A DNA stretch of 64,000 nucleotides from Spirochaeta sp. (GCA_007130865.1 SLRR01000001.1:36098-100097), one strand, 5' to 3'. Shown: positions 18,104 through 27,294, numbered from the stretch's first letter. Notes: generated from the letters alone by a model not told the origin. Numbers and translations are program-made.

Positions 18104-19102
18104 TTATCGCAGAACCAGTGAGGACATCCCACCGCAAGCGCGGTCGACTACACGAAGTGCCTCCCAGGCGTCGGCGGCGCTGGAACGGGAGCGTCCCCGG
18201 GGATCGTCGACGAGGCGGATCGCTTCCTGAACCATGCCGCTGAAGTATCCCGTGGGGGACGGAACGATCCGTGGTTGCGGTGCGAGGGAACGGTACCCCG
18301 TGTAATAAGGGCTCTTCTCGCTCCGTTCCCAGGAGAAGATCCCGTTCCCCACGCGGATCCGACCCGCGGAAAAAGTCAATTCCGTCTCCAGGTGCAGAAA
18401 GTCGCGACCGGCCCCCACTTCCAGAACGACCGGAATCGACCGTCCCTTCAGCGTTCCATGGACATAGACTGTAGAATCACTGCTGCGCACGTTGCCGACG
18501 CGTCGCGTCACGCCGATACGATCGTCGCACACGTAATGGATCGCATCTATCAGGTGGGTCCCGTCGTGGAGCAGCACCTGATCGTGGCGAGCGGTCTTTC
18601 CAAAGTAGAGAATACCTCGCACGGACAGCAGTTCTCCAAACTGTTCTCGCATCACCGCGTCCCGGACAAGCCGGTAGTCCCGGGAAAACCGGCGTTCGTG
18701 ATTCACCACCACCCGGCTTTTACCGGAGCGTTCCAGGCGTACGATTCGCCGCGCAGAGAGCAGATTATGCGCTAGAGGTTTCTCACAGATCACTACCGGT
18801 ACGGACTCCCGCACGGCAAGTCTCACGTAGCGGGTATGAGATTCAGGGTCCGATGCGATCACGAGAATTTGCGGTTTCACGGCGCGAACCATCGCCCGGG
18901 CATCGTCGAAGGCGGGGGTGTTCCAACGCCGCGAGAACGATCTGCGTCTGTCCGCTTCGCGGTCCATCCCACCGGTTATCGCGCATCGGCCGGACGCAAC
19001 GAGAGCCCCCGCGTGTGTACAGGGCTTTTCCCGCAGGGGATCGTCTTCCAGAAGCGATGCGATCCTTCCCAGACCAATTATCGCCGCGGGGATCGTTCCC
19101 AT
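18104..19102 (-). CDS. Gfo/Idh/MocA family NAD(P)-dependent oxidoreductase
   Basis: 332 residues. N-terminal Rossmann fold (AAIIGLGRIASLLEDD), then VKPQILVIASDPESHTRYVRLAV and the family signature VVICEKPLAHNLLSARRIV, in which the EKP Lys is conserved. The C-terminal half is the alpha/beta substrate domain (NHERRFSRDYRLVRDAV, DGTHLIDAIHYV). Probable sugar or inositol dehydrogenase; substrate unknown. A Shine-Dalgarno GGGAG lies 6 nt before the ATG. Upstream is the aminopeptidase on the same strand, 28 bp away. It ends directly at the 40-bp repeat array. Confidence 0.85.
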   Translation of the reverse strand: MGTIPAAIIGLGRIASLLEDDPLREKPCTHAGALVASGRCAITGGMDREADRRRSFSRRWNTPAFDDARAMVRAVKPQILVIASDPESHTRYVRLAVRESVPVVICEKPLAHNLLSARRIVRLERSGKSRVVVNHERRFSRDYRLVRDAVMREQFGELLSVRGILYFGKTARHDQVLLHDGTHLIDAIHYVCDDRIGVTRRVGNVRSSDSTVYVHGTLKGRSIPVVLEVGAGRDFLHLETELTFSAGRIRVGNGIFSWERSEKSPYYTGYRSLAPQPRIVPSPTGYFSGMVQEAIRLVDDPRGRSRSSAADAWEALRVVDRACGGMSSLVLR

Positions 19103-19130
19103 GGTTGCTCCCGTAATCGGGAAGTCGTGA

Positions 19131-20360
19131 TCATAGTACGAAACGCCCCTCTTCCATGATCGTCCGATCGGAACCGGACGCCAGCGTCGCGGTGATTCGT
19201 GTTTCCGGGCGGCCGATCATAAAGTCCAGATGCTGCCGACTCCGGTTTGCACCGCGAGCTTCCAGCTCTTCATCGTTCAGAGAAGCTCCGCCGGCGATGC
19301 ACGTGGGATACGCAAAACCCAGCGCGAAATGGCACGCCGCGTTTTCATCGAGAAGGATGTTGTGAAAGAGTAGACCCGACTGGAATATGGGAGAGGTGGA
19401 ATCCACCAGAGCGATCTCGCCCATGGCACGACTGCCGGGATCCACGTCGAGAAACGCTTCGAGCGCATCCAGCCCCGACCGGGCGCCGACGTTCACCACG
19501 CGCCCCTGGCGGAACTCCATCCATGCACCTTCCAGCAGCTGGCCGTAAACGCGAACCGGCCGGGAGATCGCGACGCGACCTTCCGTGAGACGGAAATCCG
19601 GGGTGGTAAAGACCTCCTCGGTGGGTATGTTAGGCGCGAACCGCTTCCCGTCGGTGGTATACGCACCTCCGCCTTTCCATACAGAGTCGGCGCTGAGCCC
19701 GACGGTCAGGTCGGTACCGGGACTCTCAAAACGCAGCGACCTGATCTGCATCTCCGTGAGCATTCGAGCGCGCTCTTCCAGGGAAAGACCATGATCGTGC
19801 CAGAACTCGACAGGATTCTCCTTGTCCAGCCGGAGAATCGGTACGATTGCTTCCCACATCGCGTTCAGAGCATCCTCCCCGGCGGGGATGCCGAGCACGG
19901 TGGAGGCCCACTTGGGGGAGGGTACGGCCATCACCGTCCACTGCGTCTCGTCATTGCTGAGACCCCGTCGCAACTCCGCATCGGCGATACTCTCTGCCCG
20001 GGCAACCGCGCCGGTCCTGGCGGCGCTTGCCCCGTCCATTACAGTCGGATCGAAGGGAGACTTGATCGAAAGCAGGGCCCACTTTTCCTGGAGAAATTCC
20101 CGGTTCCGTTTCTGTCGGTATCCCGGTACAAACTCGAGGTGGTCACCTTCACTGTTATCCACGCGGGATCGCAGCATCCGGCTGGATTCCGCCCACAGAT
20201 CGACGTAGCGCGCTCCGCGGCGATACGCCTGCGTCGCTACGGTAACCGCTGCGTCGAGGTTTTCCGGCTCCACTTTGATCGCAAGACTCTGCCCTGATTG
20301 CAGGTTGAGCGCGCCCAGGGCCAGGTTGGCGAATTTGTTCAGATATGCAGATTGCCTCAT
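19131..20360 (-). CDS. M29 family metallo-aminopeptidase
   Basis: 409 residues. Family marks: NIPTEEVFTTPD (metal-binding Glu), HFALGFAYP, GVRAVI-like C-terminus replaced by RTIMEEGRFVL, and N-terminal QSLAIKVEPENLDAAVTVATQAYRRGARYVDL. It is a cytoplasmic dinuclear-metal peptidase (AmpS/PepS type) releasing N-terminal residues. Start ATG 20360 is chosen because the in-frame ATG at 20369 lies inside the TAAGAT -10 box, which ends 7 nt before 20360. Confidence 0.88.
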   Translation of the reverse strand: MRQSAYLNKFANLALGALNLQSGQSLAIKVEPENLDAAVTVATQAYRRGARYVDLWAESSRMLRSRVDNSEGDHLEFVPGYRQKRNREFLQEKWALLSIKSPFDPTVMDGASAARTGAVARAESIADAELRRGLSNDETQWTVMAVPSPKWASTVLGIPAGEDALNAMWEAIVPILRLDKENPVEFWHDHGLSLEERARMLTEMQIRSLRFESPGTDLTVGLSADSVWKGGGAYTTDGKRFAPNIPTEEVFTTPDFRLTEGRVAISRPVRVYGQLLEGAWMEFRQGRVVNVGARSGLDALEAFLDVDPGSRAMGEIALVDSTSPIFQSGLLFHNILLDENAACHFALGFAYPTCIAGGASLNDEELEARGANRSRQHLDFMIGRPETRITATLASGSDRTIMEEGRFVL

Positions 20361-20367
20361 AGCGGGC

Positions 20368-20400
20368 ATCTTAGCACGTCACGGTAACGCCGTGTATACT
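20368..20400. promoter_or_regulatory. Overlapping divergent promoters for M29 aminopeptidase and PPP-type phosphatase
   Basis: Minus-strand -10 TAAGAT at 20373-20368 (7 nt to ATG 20360). Plus-strand -10 TATACT at 20395-20400 (7 nt to GTG 20408). Each -35 must fall on the -10 of the other gene; the plus-strand candidate is TTAGCA at 20371-20376. This is a face-to-face geometry in which polymerase binding is mutually exclusive. Confidence 0.5.
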
Positions 20401-20407
20401 TTCGCCT

Positions 20408-21205
20408 GTGATGAGTTCAGAGCGTCGTTATTTTGTGATCGGTGACGTACACGGGTGTACCGAGCAGACCCGGGCGTTACTGAAACTTCTGGAATCCCGG
20501 TGCGAACCGGAGGGACCGAAGCGGGAATTTCTCTTTGTGGGCGATCTCGTGGATCGCGGGCCCGATGCAAAAGGCGCCGTGGACCTCGTTATTCGAGGTA
20601 CGCAGGAACGGATATTCCGCTGTATTCTGGGCAACCACGATGAGATGTTTCTGCAGAATCTTCTGCTTTTCAGGCCGGATCTCGTGGCCGGTGCGGGGGT
20701 AGACCTGGAACGGCAGGAACCGCTGGTTGCTTCCTACCGCTTTGCGAAAGACTTTATTCTGGATCACTGGTTAAGCCAGGGCGGCGACGCGACGATTCGC
20801 AGCTACCGAGGTGTCCCGGAAGATCCCGAAACCTGGGAGATACCGGCGGAGCATATCCACTTCATCGCGAATCTTCCCCTGGCGATCCGCGTGGACGATC
20901 TGGTAATCACTCACGCCTGGGCCGACGCGGAAGCAGCGGAAGCCGCTTTGAAGCATCAGGAGGACCCCTGGTCCATTCCGCCGGACACGCGGGAGGTGAT
21001 CTTGTGGAATCGCGACCAGCCATCCAAACCGGTGCCGGGACTCCACATCAGCGGACACACCGCCCGCACCGCGCCTCTGGTCCGGAACGGTGCGATCGGA
21101 ATCGACACGGGGTGCTGTTTCGGGAACCGTCTTACCGCGTACGACTACCGGGAGGATCGCTTCATCCATGTGTCCTGCGAGGATATTACTCCTTTCTCCG
21201 GTTGA
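20408..21205 (+). CDS. PPP-type serine/threonine phosphatase-like metallophosphoesterase
   Basis: 265 residues. Signature motifs are GDVHGC, FVGDLVDRGPDAKGAV and GNHDEMFLQ, with later His metal ligands in ITHAW and SGHTART. This is the order of the bacterial PPP/ApaH-like family. A coordinated dinuclear metal site would hydrolyse phosphomonoesters; protein or dinucleotide substrates are both possible. Start is GTG 20408 (7 nt after -10 TATACT) or ATG 20411. Its 3' end overlaps the convergent MarR gene by 20 bp. Confidence 0.87.
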   Translation: MMSSERRYFVIGDVHGCTEQTRALLKLLESRCEPEGPKREFLFVGDLVDRGPDAKGAVDLVIRGTQERIFRCILGNHDEMFLQNLLLFRPDLVAGAGVDLERQEPLVASYRFAKDFILDHWLSQGGDATIRSYRGVPEDPETWEIPAEHIHFIANLPLAIRVDDLVITHAWADAEAAEAALKHQEDPWSIPPDTREVILWNRDQPSKPVPGLHISGHTARTAPLVRNGAIGIDTGCCFGNRLTAYDYREDRFIHVSCEDITPFSG

Positions 21206-21644
21206 GGCCGAGCTTCCTGGCAAGGATCGTAAGTGTTTCCTGCTCTTCCGCGGTCAGCACCTCCGCCCGCCGTGTAAAGCCTTCGGCGATCCGGGGAAAG
21301 TAATCGTCCATAAGTTTCCTGCCGGCCTCCGATAGTTCCAGCCGGTGGCTGCGGCGATCGCCGGCGGTGGTGGTGCACCGGATCAGCCCTCGATCGGCAA
21401 GACGACGCGCTACAAGACTGACGTTCCCTTTTGTCTTAAGCACTTTCCGCCCCACTTCCGTCTGAGTCAGAGGACCGACATGGTACAACGCTTCCAGCAC
21501 TGCAAACTGCGAAAGCGTGAGATTGCCCGGAAGAGGTGCTGCTTCCAGCGCTCCCCGCTGAAAGCTTTCCGACGCACGGGTAAGACAAACGAACAGCTTG
21601 AGCGCGCGCCGGGTATCCGGGTCGTGACAAGAAATGACGCTCAT
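21186..21644 (-). CDS. MarR family transcriptional regulator
   Basis: 152 residues. Winged-helix core: LTLSQFAVLEALYHVGPLTQTEVGRKVLKTKGNVSLVARRLADRGLI, then a wing TTTAGDRRSHRLELSEAGRKLMDDYFP. It is a dimeric repressor or activator of one or a few operons. A -10 TATAGT (21655-21650) ends 5 nt before the ATG, so it is probably leaderless. No diagnostic ligand-binding residues are visible. Neighbours are two metallophosphoesterases; a regulated target is not clear. Confidence 0.9.
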   Translation of the reverse strand: MSVISCHDPDTRRALKLFVCLTRASESFQRGALEAAPLPGNLTLSQFAVLEALYHVGPLTQTEVGRKVLKTKGNVSLVARRLADRGLIRCTTTAGDRRSHRLELSEAGRKLMDDYFPRIAEGFTRRAEVLTAEEQETLTILARKLGLNRRKE

Positions 21645-21649
21645 GTCGC

Positions 21650-21678
21650 ACTATAGCACGGAGCGGTTTGTCAGGCCA
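21650..21678 (-). promoter_or_regulatory. Promoter of the MarR regulator gene, leaderless type
   Basis: Minus strand TATAGT (21655-21650), 5 nt from the start codon. The -35 candidate, TGGCCT at 17-nt spacing (21678-21673), is weak, which fits a regulated or autoregulated gene. Confidence 0.45.
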
Positions 21679-22771
21679 GCAAACGTACCCGGCTGAAAAT
21701 GTAAGAGAGGCTCTCCTCCTTGATTACTATTCGCTGTATCCCGGTATCGTACAATGGCTCGGGAGTGTGCTCCCGGAAACGCCTGAAACGCTCGCGTCGC
21801 GAACTGTCGTACCAGTACACCAGGCGCAACATCCCCCCCTCGATCTCCAGGCAGGTCATCCCGAACTTCCCCAGGACCGTACCGGAATTGAAGAGACTCG
21901 GTACGAGTAGATTCTCCCGGTAGAGGCTCTCGTGGTTACCGGTATGCGCCTCGATCTCCCGGATCTGTTCCAGTTCCACTTTAAGTTCCTGGACACGCGC
22001 TTCCACCTCCGCCTGACGGTCGCTCTCCGGATAACTTCGGCACAGGAGTTCGATCTCGAAGAGTACCGAGTCAGTTTTAGACATCGACTCAAAAAGCGGA
22101 CGGTGCGTGTGACCGATCATCGCCAGGATCTTCTTCTCCGAAGCGAACTCGTAAGCGCACCTCTCCACCTTGAACCGCTTACGACTGTCCGCCGCGACGG
22201 TGGGACTGCTGATGTGAAGCGGATTTGCGAGATACCGCAGCAGAACGCGTACTGTATTGTTGTGTTCCTGGTACCACCGGGATGCCTGGTGACCGTGGTA
22301 GACGAAAATATCTCCGTTCGGGCACTGGAGCCGCAACCCCTCGTGAACCGTGTCGATAAAAAGCTCGGGCCAGTGATCCCGCCCGAGCATCGCTATGAGA
22401 CTTACCGCCGGGCCGCCTTCAAGCCAGTCCAGGTCATGGTTACCCGCGATGCGGGTGAGTCCTCCGCTCGCGGCGACCTCTCCTAACGCGTGATAAACCG
22501 ATTCCCAGCGGTGAACGATACTACGGAGACTGAAACGCTGCAGATCCTCCACGTCCCCGTTCAACACCAGGTGATACCGTCGGTCCCGGTAAAACCGTTC
22601 CAGGACGGTGCAGAAAAGCGATCCGTTATGCCGAAAACTGTCGTTCCGTCCGCCGTTACCCATGTGCAGATCGCTGAACACCACCACACGGTCGTCGCTG
22701 GTGACCCGGCGCCGCGGACACGTTTCAAAAAGTTCGTCCAGCTTGTTTTTACGTAGAGATTCACATGACAT
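21671..22771 (-). CDS. Metallophosphoesterase (calcineurin-like), about 366 residues
   Basis: VVVFSDLHMGNGG, LVLNGDVEDLQRF, RIAGNHDLDW, VYHGHQAS and IGHTHRP are the five metal-binding blocks of the calcineurin-like superfamily in the right order. N-terminal region about 30 residues; the C-terminal half contains a coiled-coil stretch (EARVQELKVELEQIREIEAH) and a final beta-rich segment. It is cytoplasmic. Proteins of this shape occur in spirochaetes, but no substrate is known. A TATACT box (22789-22784) ends 12 nt before the start, giving a very short leader. Confidence 0.85.
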   Translation of the reverse strand: MSCESLRKNKLDELFETCPRRRVTSDDRVVVFSDLHMGNGGRNDSFRHNGSLFCTVLERFYRDRRYHLVLNGDVEDLQRFSLRSIVHRWESVYHALGEVAASGGLTRIAGNHDLDWLEGGPAVSLIAMLGRDHWPELFIDTVHEGLRLQCPNGDIFVYHGHQASRWYQEHNNTVRVLLRYLANPLHISSPTVAADSRKRFKVERCAYEFASEKKILAMIGHTHRPLFESMSKTDSVLFEIELLCRSYPESDRQAEVEARVQELKVELEQIREIEAHTGNHESLYRENLLVPSLFNSGTVLGKFGMTCLEIEGGMLRLVYWYDSSRRERFRRFREHTPEPLYDTGIQRIVIKEESLSYIFSRVRLLA

Positions 22772-22828
22772 CGTCTATGTACCAGTATAATGGAGGACTA
22801 TCGTTCCGACCATGTTTGACCGATTATC

Positions 22829-22857
22829 ATGACAGAATCGATCGGTGCTGGTATATT
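22829..22857 (+). promoter_or_regulatory. Promoter of the 603-residue unknown gene
   Basis: ATGACA (22829-22834), 17-nt spacer, TATATT (22852-22857). The leader is short (about 8 nt) and still includes GGAG at 22863-22866, 5 nt before ATG 22872, so the message is not strictly leaderless. Confidence 0.55.
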
Positions 22858-22871
22858 CATATGGAGTGATG

Positions 22872-24683
22872 ATGCAACCACGATATATTTCGTACGAGAA
22901 TAAGGAGCGGGAAGAGTTTCTCTCGCAAATCGGTAATTTCACCCCGGGAGAACGAGATGTCTTTTACAAGCTCTGCCAGAACTGGCAGTCCCGCATACCT
23001 TACGAGCGTTTTACCCGTATGCTCAACAGCGAGAGCGGCGGTAACGCCGGTGATCTTACCTCCCTTTTAACCAAACTACGGAAGGATGGCTGGGGATTAC
23101 TGCGTACACGTATCGTGGACGGCAACCGGAGCCGGGAAGCGGTCATCCTGACGGATCAGCACAGCCCGCGTTTCTTTGCAGAACTGGTGGACGAGTATTT
23201 TACGGACATGATGGAGTCGATCGTCAACCCCCTTCCCTTGAAGTCCTACGTGGAGAAGACGTATGGACCCGTTCCACCAGAAGCGGTACGCCCGATTCCA
23301 GCCAACCAGCTCGCTACAGTCCTCACCTCGGAAGACTCGCCGACCGAGGAAGAGGGAGACCGGGACGAGGATGCAGCCAAAGCGCTCAGCGTGCAGAGTC
23401 TCAACAACGACAGCCTCCTGATCACTCAGAAGAACCTTCGGGCGTTTCTCAACGTGGCGATCCTGAAGCTTCGATACTACCTGAGCAACACCACACTGCT
23501 GGGTCTGCTGGCGAAGCTGCAGGACACAAGTCTTCTGGCCCTCAAAAAAGGCGTCGGCGGAAAGGACTCCCCTTTCTGGCTGGCCCTGACAAAGTCGGTC
23601 GTAACTCACCACCGAGAGATCGAAGCGTTACGTAACGTCAGTGTCGACGCGAACTTCTACCACGCGGCGTGGCTCCTTAAAAACCTGATCGAATCTCAGT
23701 TGACCGAGGCGGAGGAGAGGAAGAAACGTCAGGAGGAGGAAAACCTCGATCTTGACGCGGTCGCCCTGGCGGTGAAAGAAGCCCCGGAGAAGATCCTCGA
23801 CCAGGACGAGCTTACCAGTATAATCAACACCCAGGCGGAGAAGTACGGGGATCAGATCGAGCAGTTTCGCGATCGTTTTTACGAGCGGTACGTAAAGGAC
23901 AAAGCGGGATCCAAGCTGCCTCGCGTGGTAATAATCAATTCCCGCTACATCCACCGGGACAATATCTTCCCGCTCTTTCTGGAGAAGTTTCGGGTCGCCG
24001 AGATGGAGTTGCGACCGTTTTTTGTGCAGCTCATGGAACGGCAGCTGCGATCCGGAAACCGCAGCCGCGACGAGACGTTCTTCACGGTGGAAAACTTCGA
24101 GGAAGCGATCCTCGACCAGGTCCGAGTTCAGAGCGTGTTCCTGGCGGATGTTATCAAGAAACCGGCGATCCTCGCCGAAGGTATGATCCACTACCTCAAG
24201 CTGAACAAGCTCGTGAAGGACGTGGACGAGCTCAAACAGCGGCTGGCCCTCTATTTTGACCCGGGCTCGATGAATCCGCTGCCGCTTAACCAGTGGTTCA
24301 ACCTGCGCCTGGTGGAGATCTTCGAGCAGGCTTTTGAGCGGTTACCCATATGGCAGAGAATCTGGATCCGCCTCACCGGGAAGTACGAGTCGTTTCGGAG
24401 CAGGTTTGTTGGTCAGGGCGCGGCTACCGCGACGATGCATACCGGCGTTGTCGCGTCCGTTTCCGAGCGTAAAAAAGCGGACCGGCGTTCCTCGCAACAG
24501 GATAAACGAGAGACCCGTCGGGGTCGCCGCAAGTCCGGAGAGTCCCCGCGGAAAGGACGGCCCGCCGCAGCGGCACGTTCTTCCTCCGGAGGCTCCACAG
24601 ACGCGGCAAAGCGCGCAATGAACCCGAAGCAGGTGGACAGCGCCTGGGAGCAGTTCGGCTCGACCTTGAAGAAAAACGACTGA
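22872..24683 (+). CDS. Conserved-looking cytoplasmic protein of unknown function with basic tail
   Basis: 603 residues. Start ATG 22872 has GGAG 5 nt upstream; an ATG 3 nt earlier is possible. Helix-rich, without signal peptide or membrane segments. The N-terminal 110 residues look like a winged-helix module (RIPYERFTRMLN, LTSLLTKLRKDGWGLLRTRIVDGNR). The middle has long amphipathic helices with ESQLTEAEERKKRQEEEN. The last 80 residues are low-complexity and strongly basic (RRSSQQDKRETRRGRRKSGE) and end in EQFGSTLKKND. The tail may bind nucleic acid or acidic partners. The next gene follows at 24685 with no gap, so they are co-transcribed. No family recognised. Confidence 0.7.
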   Translation: MQPRYISYENKEREEFLSQIGNFTPGERDVFYKLCQNWQSRIPYERFTRMLNSESGGNAGDLTSLLTKLRKDGWGLLRTRIVDGNRSREAVILTDQHSPRFFAELVDEYFTDMMESIVNPLPLKSYVEKTYGPVPPEAVRPIPANQLATVLTSEDSPTEEEGDRDEDAAKALSVQSLNNDSLLITQKNLRAFLNVAILKLRYYLSNTTLLGLLAKLQDTSLLALKKGVGGKDSPFWLALTKSVVTHHREIEALRNVSVDANFYHAAWLLKNLIESQLTEAEERKKRQEEENLDLDAVALAVKEAPEKILDQDELTSIINTQAEKYGDQIEQFRDRFYERYVKDKAGSKLPRVVIINSRYIHRDNIFPLFLEKFRVAEMELRPFFVQLMERQLRSGNRSRDETFFTVENFEEAILDQVRVQSVFLADVIKKPAILAEGMIHYLKLNKLVKDVDELKQRLALYFDPGSMNPLPLNQWFNLRLVEIFEQAFERLPIWQRIWIRLTGKYESFRSRFVGQGAATATMHTGVVASVSERKKADRRSSQQDKRETRRGRRKSGESPRKGRPAAAARSSSGGSTDAAKRAMNPKQVDSAWEQFGSTLKKND

Positions 24684-24684
24684 C

Positions 24685-25884
24685 GTGGACCGCGACGTCT
24701 TTGATCTGATCGTGGTGGGCACCGGTATACACGGCGTACACCTGGCGTCGTCGATCGTGGAGGCGCGCATCGTTGCGCGAGACCGGGTACTCCTGGTAGA
24801 TCCGCACCGGGAGTTTCTCCAGCTCTGGAACCGGCGCGTCCACAATTGCTGTATGGACTTCCTCCGTTCCCCCGGGAGTCACGGCCTGGCACCGAATTTC
24901 TACGATCTCCGCCGGATGATGCGCTCCCGCCGGGACTGGATACCACCGTACCGTCGTCCCGCGGTTTCGCTCTTCCACCGCCATGCCCGGGAGAGGATCC
25001 GGACGTACCTGGACGGGCTTCAACGGGTCCAAGGTACCGTCCGGACGATTAACGATACCGGCCCGTTTCGACTCGTGGTCGGACCCGCCGGAGAGACCTA
25101 TACGTCACGAACGGTGATACTTGCCACGGGAATGGGAGCCCCCCACGTCCCGGAAGCGTTACGGTCCGTTTACGACCGGAGCAATCGTGTTGTGCACGTC
25201 TACGACACAGAGTTTGATCCGCTGGAGCTTTTCCGGGGAGAACGAGTTCTGATCGCAGGCGGCGGTATCGCTGCACTGCACCTGGCCGGGGCCCTGGCTC
25301 GCCGGGATCTCGACGTGACGATCTGGACGCGGGACAGAATGACGGTGCACCAGTTTGACAGCGATCCCTGTTTTACCGGTCCCCGTTGCGGGGACCGGTT
25401 CGCGGCGATCGAGGACGACGCGGCCCGTCTTGAACTTATCCTCGCGAACCGTCGTCCCGGCAGCGTGCCGCCGGACCTCTTCGAACGTTTTCAGCGGGAT
25501 CTCCAGCAGGGCATTCATCACCAGAAATATATCGAAGTCAAGGAGTGCCGCCTTCACGGCACCGAGATCGAAGTTGTCGGAGGGACTCGGGATCACGAGA
25601 CCCGCGATGTGACCGACCGGTTTGACCGGGTGATATCGTGTACCGGTTTTGAACCGGGTCCACCCGCCAGGGATCTTCTGGAACGCATCGCCCGGGACGT
25701 GGATGCCCCCCTCGGCGCGGGTGGATTTCCCCGCGTCGATCACACCCTGTCCTGGCTACCGGGTCTCTACGTCACGGGAGGACTCGCCGACCTTGCCCTG
25801 GGGCCACCGGCACGGAACATCATTGGAGCGCACCTGGCGCGGCGGCGTGTACTGCCTCAACTGGACGCCGAACTCAACCGCTGA
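24685..25884 (+). CDS. FAD/NAD(P)-binding oxidoreductase
   Basis: 399 residues from GTG 24685, 1 bp after the previous stop. A FAD-binding GxGxxG-type motif (DLIVVGTGIHGVHLASSIV), then a second nucleotide-binding motif (VLIAGGGIAALHLAGAL), plus the FAD-binding ATG motif (VILATGMGAP) and ISCTGFEPGPP. The layout matches lysine/ornithine N-monooxygenase-like and related class B flavoproteins. A substrate cannot be named. The 3' end overlaps the convergent cyclase gene by 11 bp. Confidence 0.8.
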   Translation: MDRDVFDLIVVGTGIHGVHLASSIVEARIVARDRVLLVDPHREFLQLWNRRVHNCCMDFLRSPGSHGLAPNFYDLRRMMRSRRDWIPPYRRPAVSLFHRHARERIRTYLDGLQRVQGTVRTINDTGPFRLVVGPAGETYTSRTVILATGMGAPHVPEALRSVYDRSNRVVHVYDTEFDPLELFRGERVLIAGGGIAALHLAGALARRDLDVTIWTRDRMTVHQFDSDPCFTGPRCGDRFAAIEDDAARLELILANRRPGSVPPDLFERFQRDLQQGIHHQKYIEVKECRLHGTEIEVVGGTRDHETRDVTDRFDRVISCTGFEPGPPARDLLERIARDVDAPLGAGGFPRVDHTLSWLPGLYVTGGLADLALGPPARNIIGAHLARRRVLPQLDAELNR

Positions 25885-27286
25885 GCAGCTCCAGATCCTC
25901 CTGATCAGCCTGGTATTCCAGGATCGCCGCACGAAAACTATGAAACACCATGGGGAACACCACCTCGTGGAAGTAGGCTCGTTGAGCAATCTCGGTCTTG
26001 CGCTCCTCATACACCCGGATCAGCCGCTCCTGTAGATGCGGTACGTAGTTTTCATACGTGGAGAACGGCAGCGCGTCGATCTCCTCCAGGTACCGTTCGT
26101 TGATTATATCCTGATAACGGCCCAGTTTTACCATCACGTCGTAGAGCGAGAGCGTCTCTCCCAGTTCCCGTTCCGCCGCGGTCCGATCCCCTCCGTGCTG
26201 TTCCAGGAGCTTTCCGTACCGACGCGGATACATTGCCGACCAGGCGTCGCTTCGGCGCAGCTGCACACCGGCGTCGCGCAGGGTTTCCTCGATCGAATCG
26301 ACCACGTGGCGGTTGCCACGGTAGTACTTGAGAATCTCCAGAATTCGATCGGCTCCAAAACGACCATGTCCGAGCAGAGCTACAATCTGTCCCGAGATCT
26401 GCTCCGGCAGCCCAGGGTCGACCTGGATACTGCACGTCTCGAACACCGCGTTGCTCTTCTCCCGGAGTCGAACGTTACGCAGTGCGAACAGTTCGTCCCA
26501 GGTAATATCGGCGTACCGACTTCCCAGAGCGCGGGCTTCCCGACGAAACCGTTCCATGTACTCGTCGAGAAATCCATGCCGGGAGAGAATGTCGTAGTAA
26601 GACCGTGAGATCCTGAGACCACCTACCGGTGCGGTCGTTTCCATTCTTTTTGCGTCGATCACGGGCATGCCGATCACGTCCCATTGGCGGGCTCCCTCCG
26701 GTCCGAAGTTTCCAATCGTCACCTCGCCCAGGTTTGCGCCTACCCGGATGCGGATCTGGAACATCGCGCTCAGCGGATTCGCTACGACGCTGTCGCTGCG
26801 AAGCCGTTGTATTATCGAGAACGCCCGTTCCAGCACCGACCGTTCGGTCCGGCTCGTGTACTGGTCCAGGAATCGCTCATCGGCATTGTTGAACCGCACG
26901 CTCACCCGCTGCATCTCAACGCAGGTGAAAAACAACTCCCGGGCTATGTACAGGCGTACCGCTTCGGGATCATCGCTTTTACGGGCGACAGGATCGATGA
27001 GGCCGCCGAAGTGGAACATCAGCGAATCTCCCTCGATCTTGTTGAGGTACCCTCCGTGACGCTGCAGGACGCCGTTGAATGCGGTATAGAGTCCGTTCAG
27101 TACTTCCTGGTTCTCCTTGGGAGTCAGAAACTTTGAGAGGAACGTGTAGTCCGCGATGTCGATGAAACCGACCCCGACGTCCACCTCCTCGCTGTCCATG
27201 GGGATCTCCCCCACTTCCAGAATCGCTTCGATAAGCTGTCGAGGAAGATAGAAGTCCTCGATCTGGTCGCGCAATGTCCGGTCCAT
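25874..27286 (-). CDS. Adenylate/guanylate cyclase-domain protein, class III, with long C-terminal helical region
   Basis: 470 residues. The class III catalytic region spans about 35-240: VGVGFIDIADYTFLSKFL (first metal Asp), GGYLNKIEGDSLMFHFGG (Lys and second metal Asp). After an insertion of about 70 residues come RVGANLGEVTIGNFGP and DVIGMPVIDAKRM. The transition-state Arg is present, but the usual Asn is replaced (VID in place of VN-x-A), so activity is uncertain. The C-terminal half is helical (DRILEIYYRG-like) without a known effector domain. A TTGCGT-17-TAGCAT promoter in the 3' end of ligA places the ATG 8 nt after the -10. Confidence 0.75.
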   Translation of the reverse strand: MDRTLRDQIEDFYLPRQLIEAILEVGEIPMDSEEVDVGVGFIDIADYTFLSKFLTPKENQEVLNGLYTAFNGVLQRHGGYLNKIEGDSLMFHFGGLIDPVARKSDDPEAVRLYIARELFFTCVEMQRVSVRFNNADERFLDQYTSRTERSVLERAFSIIQRLRSDSVVANPLSAMFQIRIRVGANLGEVTIGNFGPEGARQWDVIGMPVIDAKRMETTAPVGGLRISRSYYDILSRHGFLDEYMERFRREARALGSRYADITWDELFALRNVRLREKSNAVFETCSIQVDPGLPEQISGQIVALLGHGRFGADRILEILKYYRGNRHVVDSIEETLRDAGVQLRRSDAWSAMYPRRYGKLLEQHGGDRTAAERELGETLSLYDVMVKLGRYQDIINERYLEEIDALPFSTYENYVPHLQERLIRVYEERKTEIAQRAYFHEVVFPMVFHSFRAAILEYQADQEDLELLSG

Positions 27287-27294
27287 AGAGTTGG

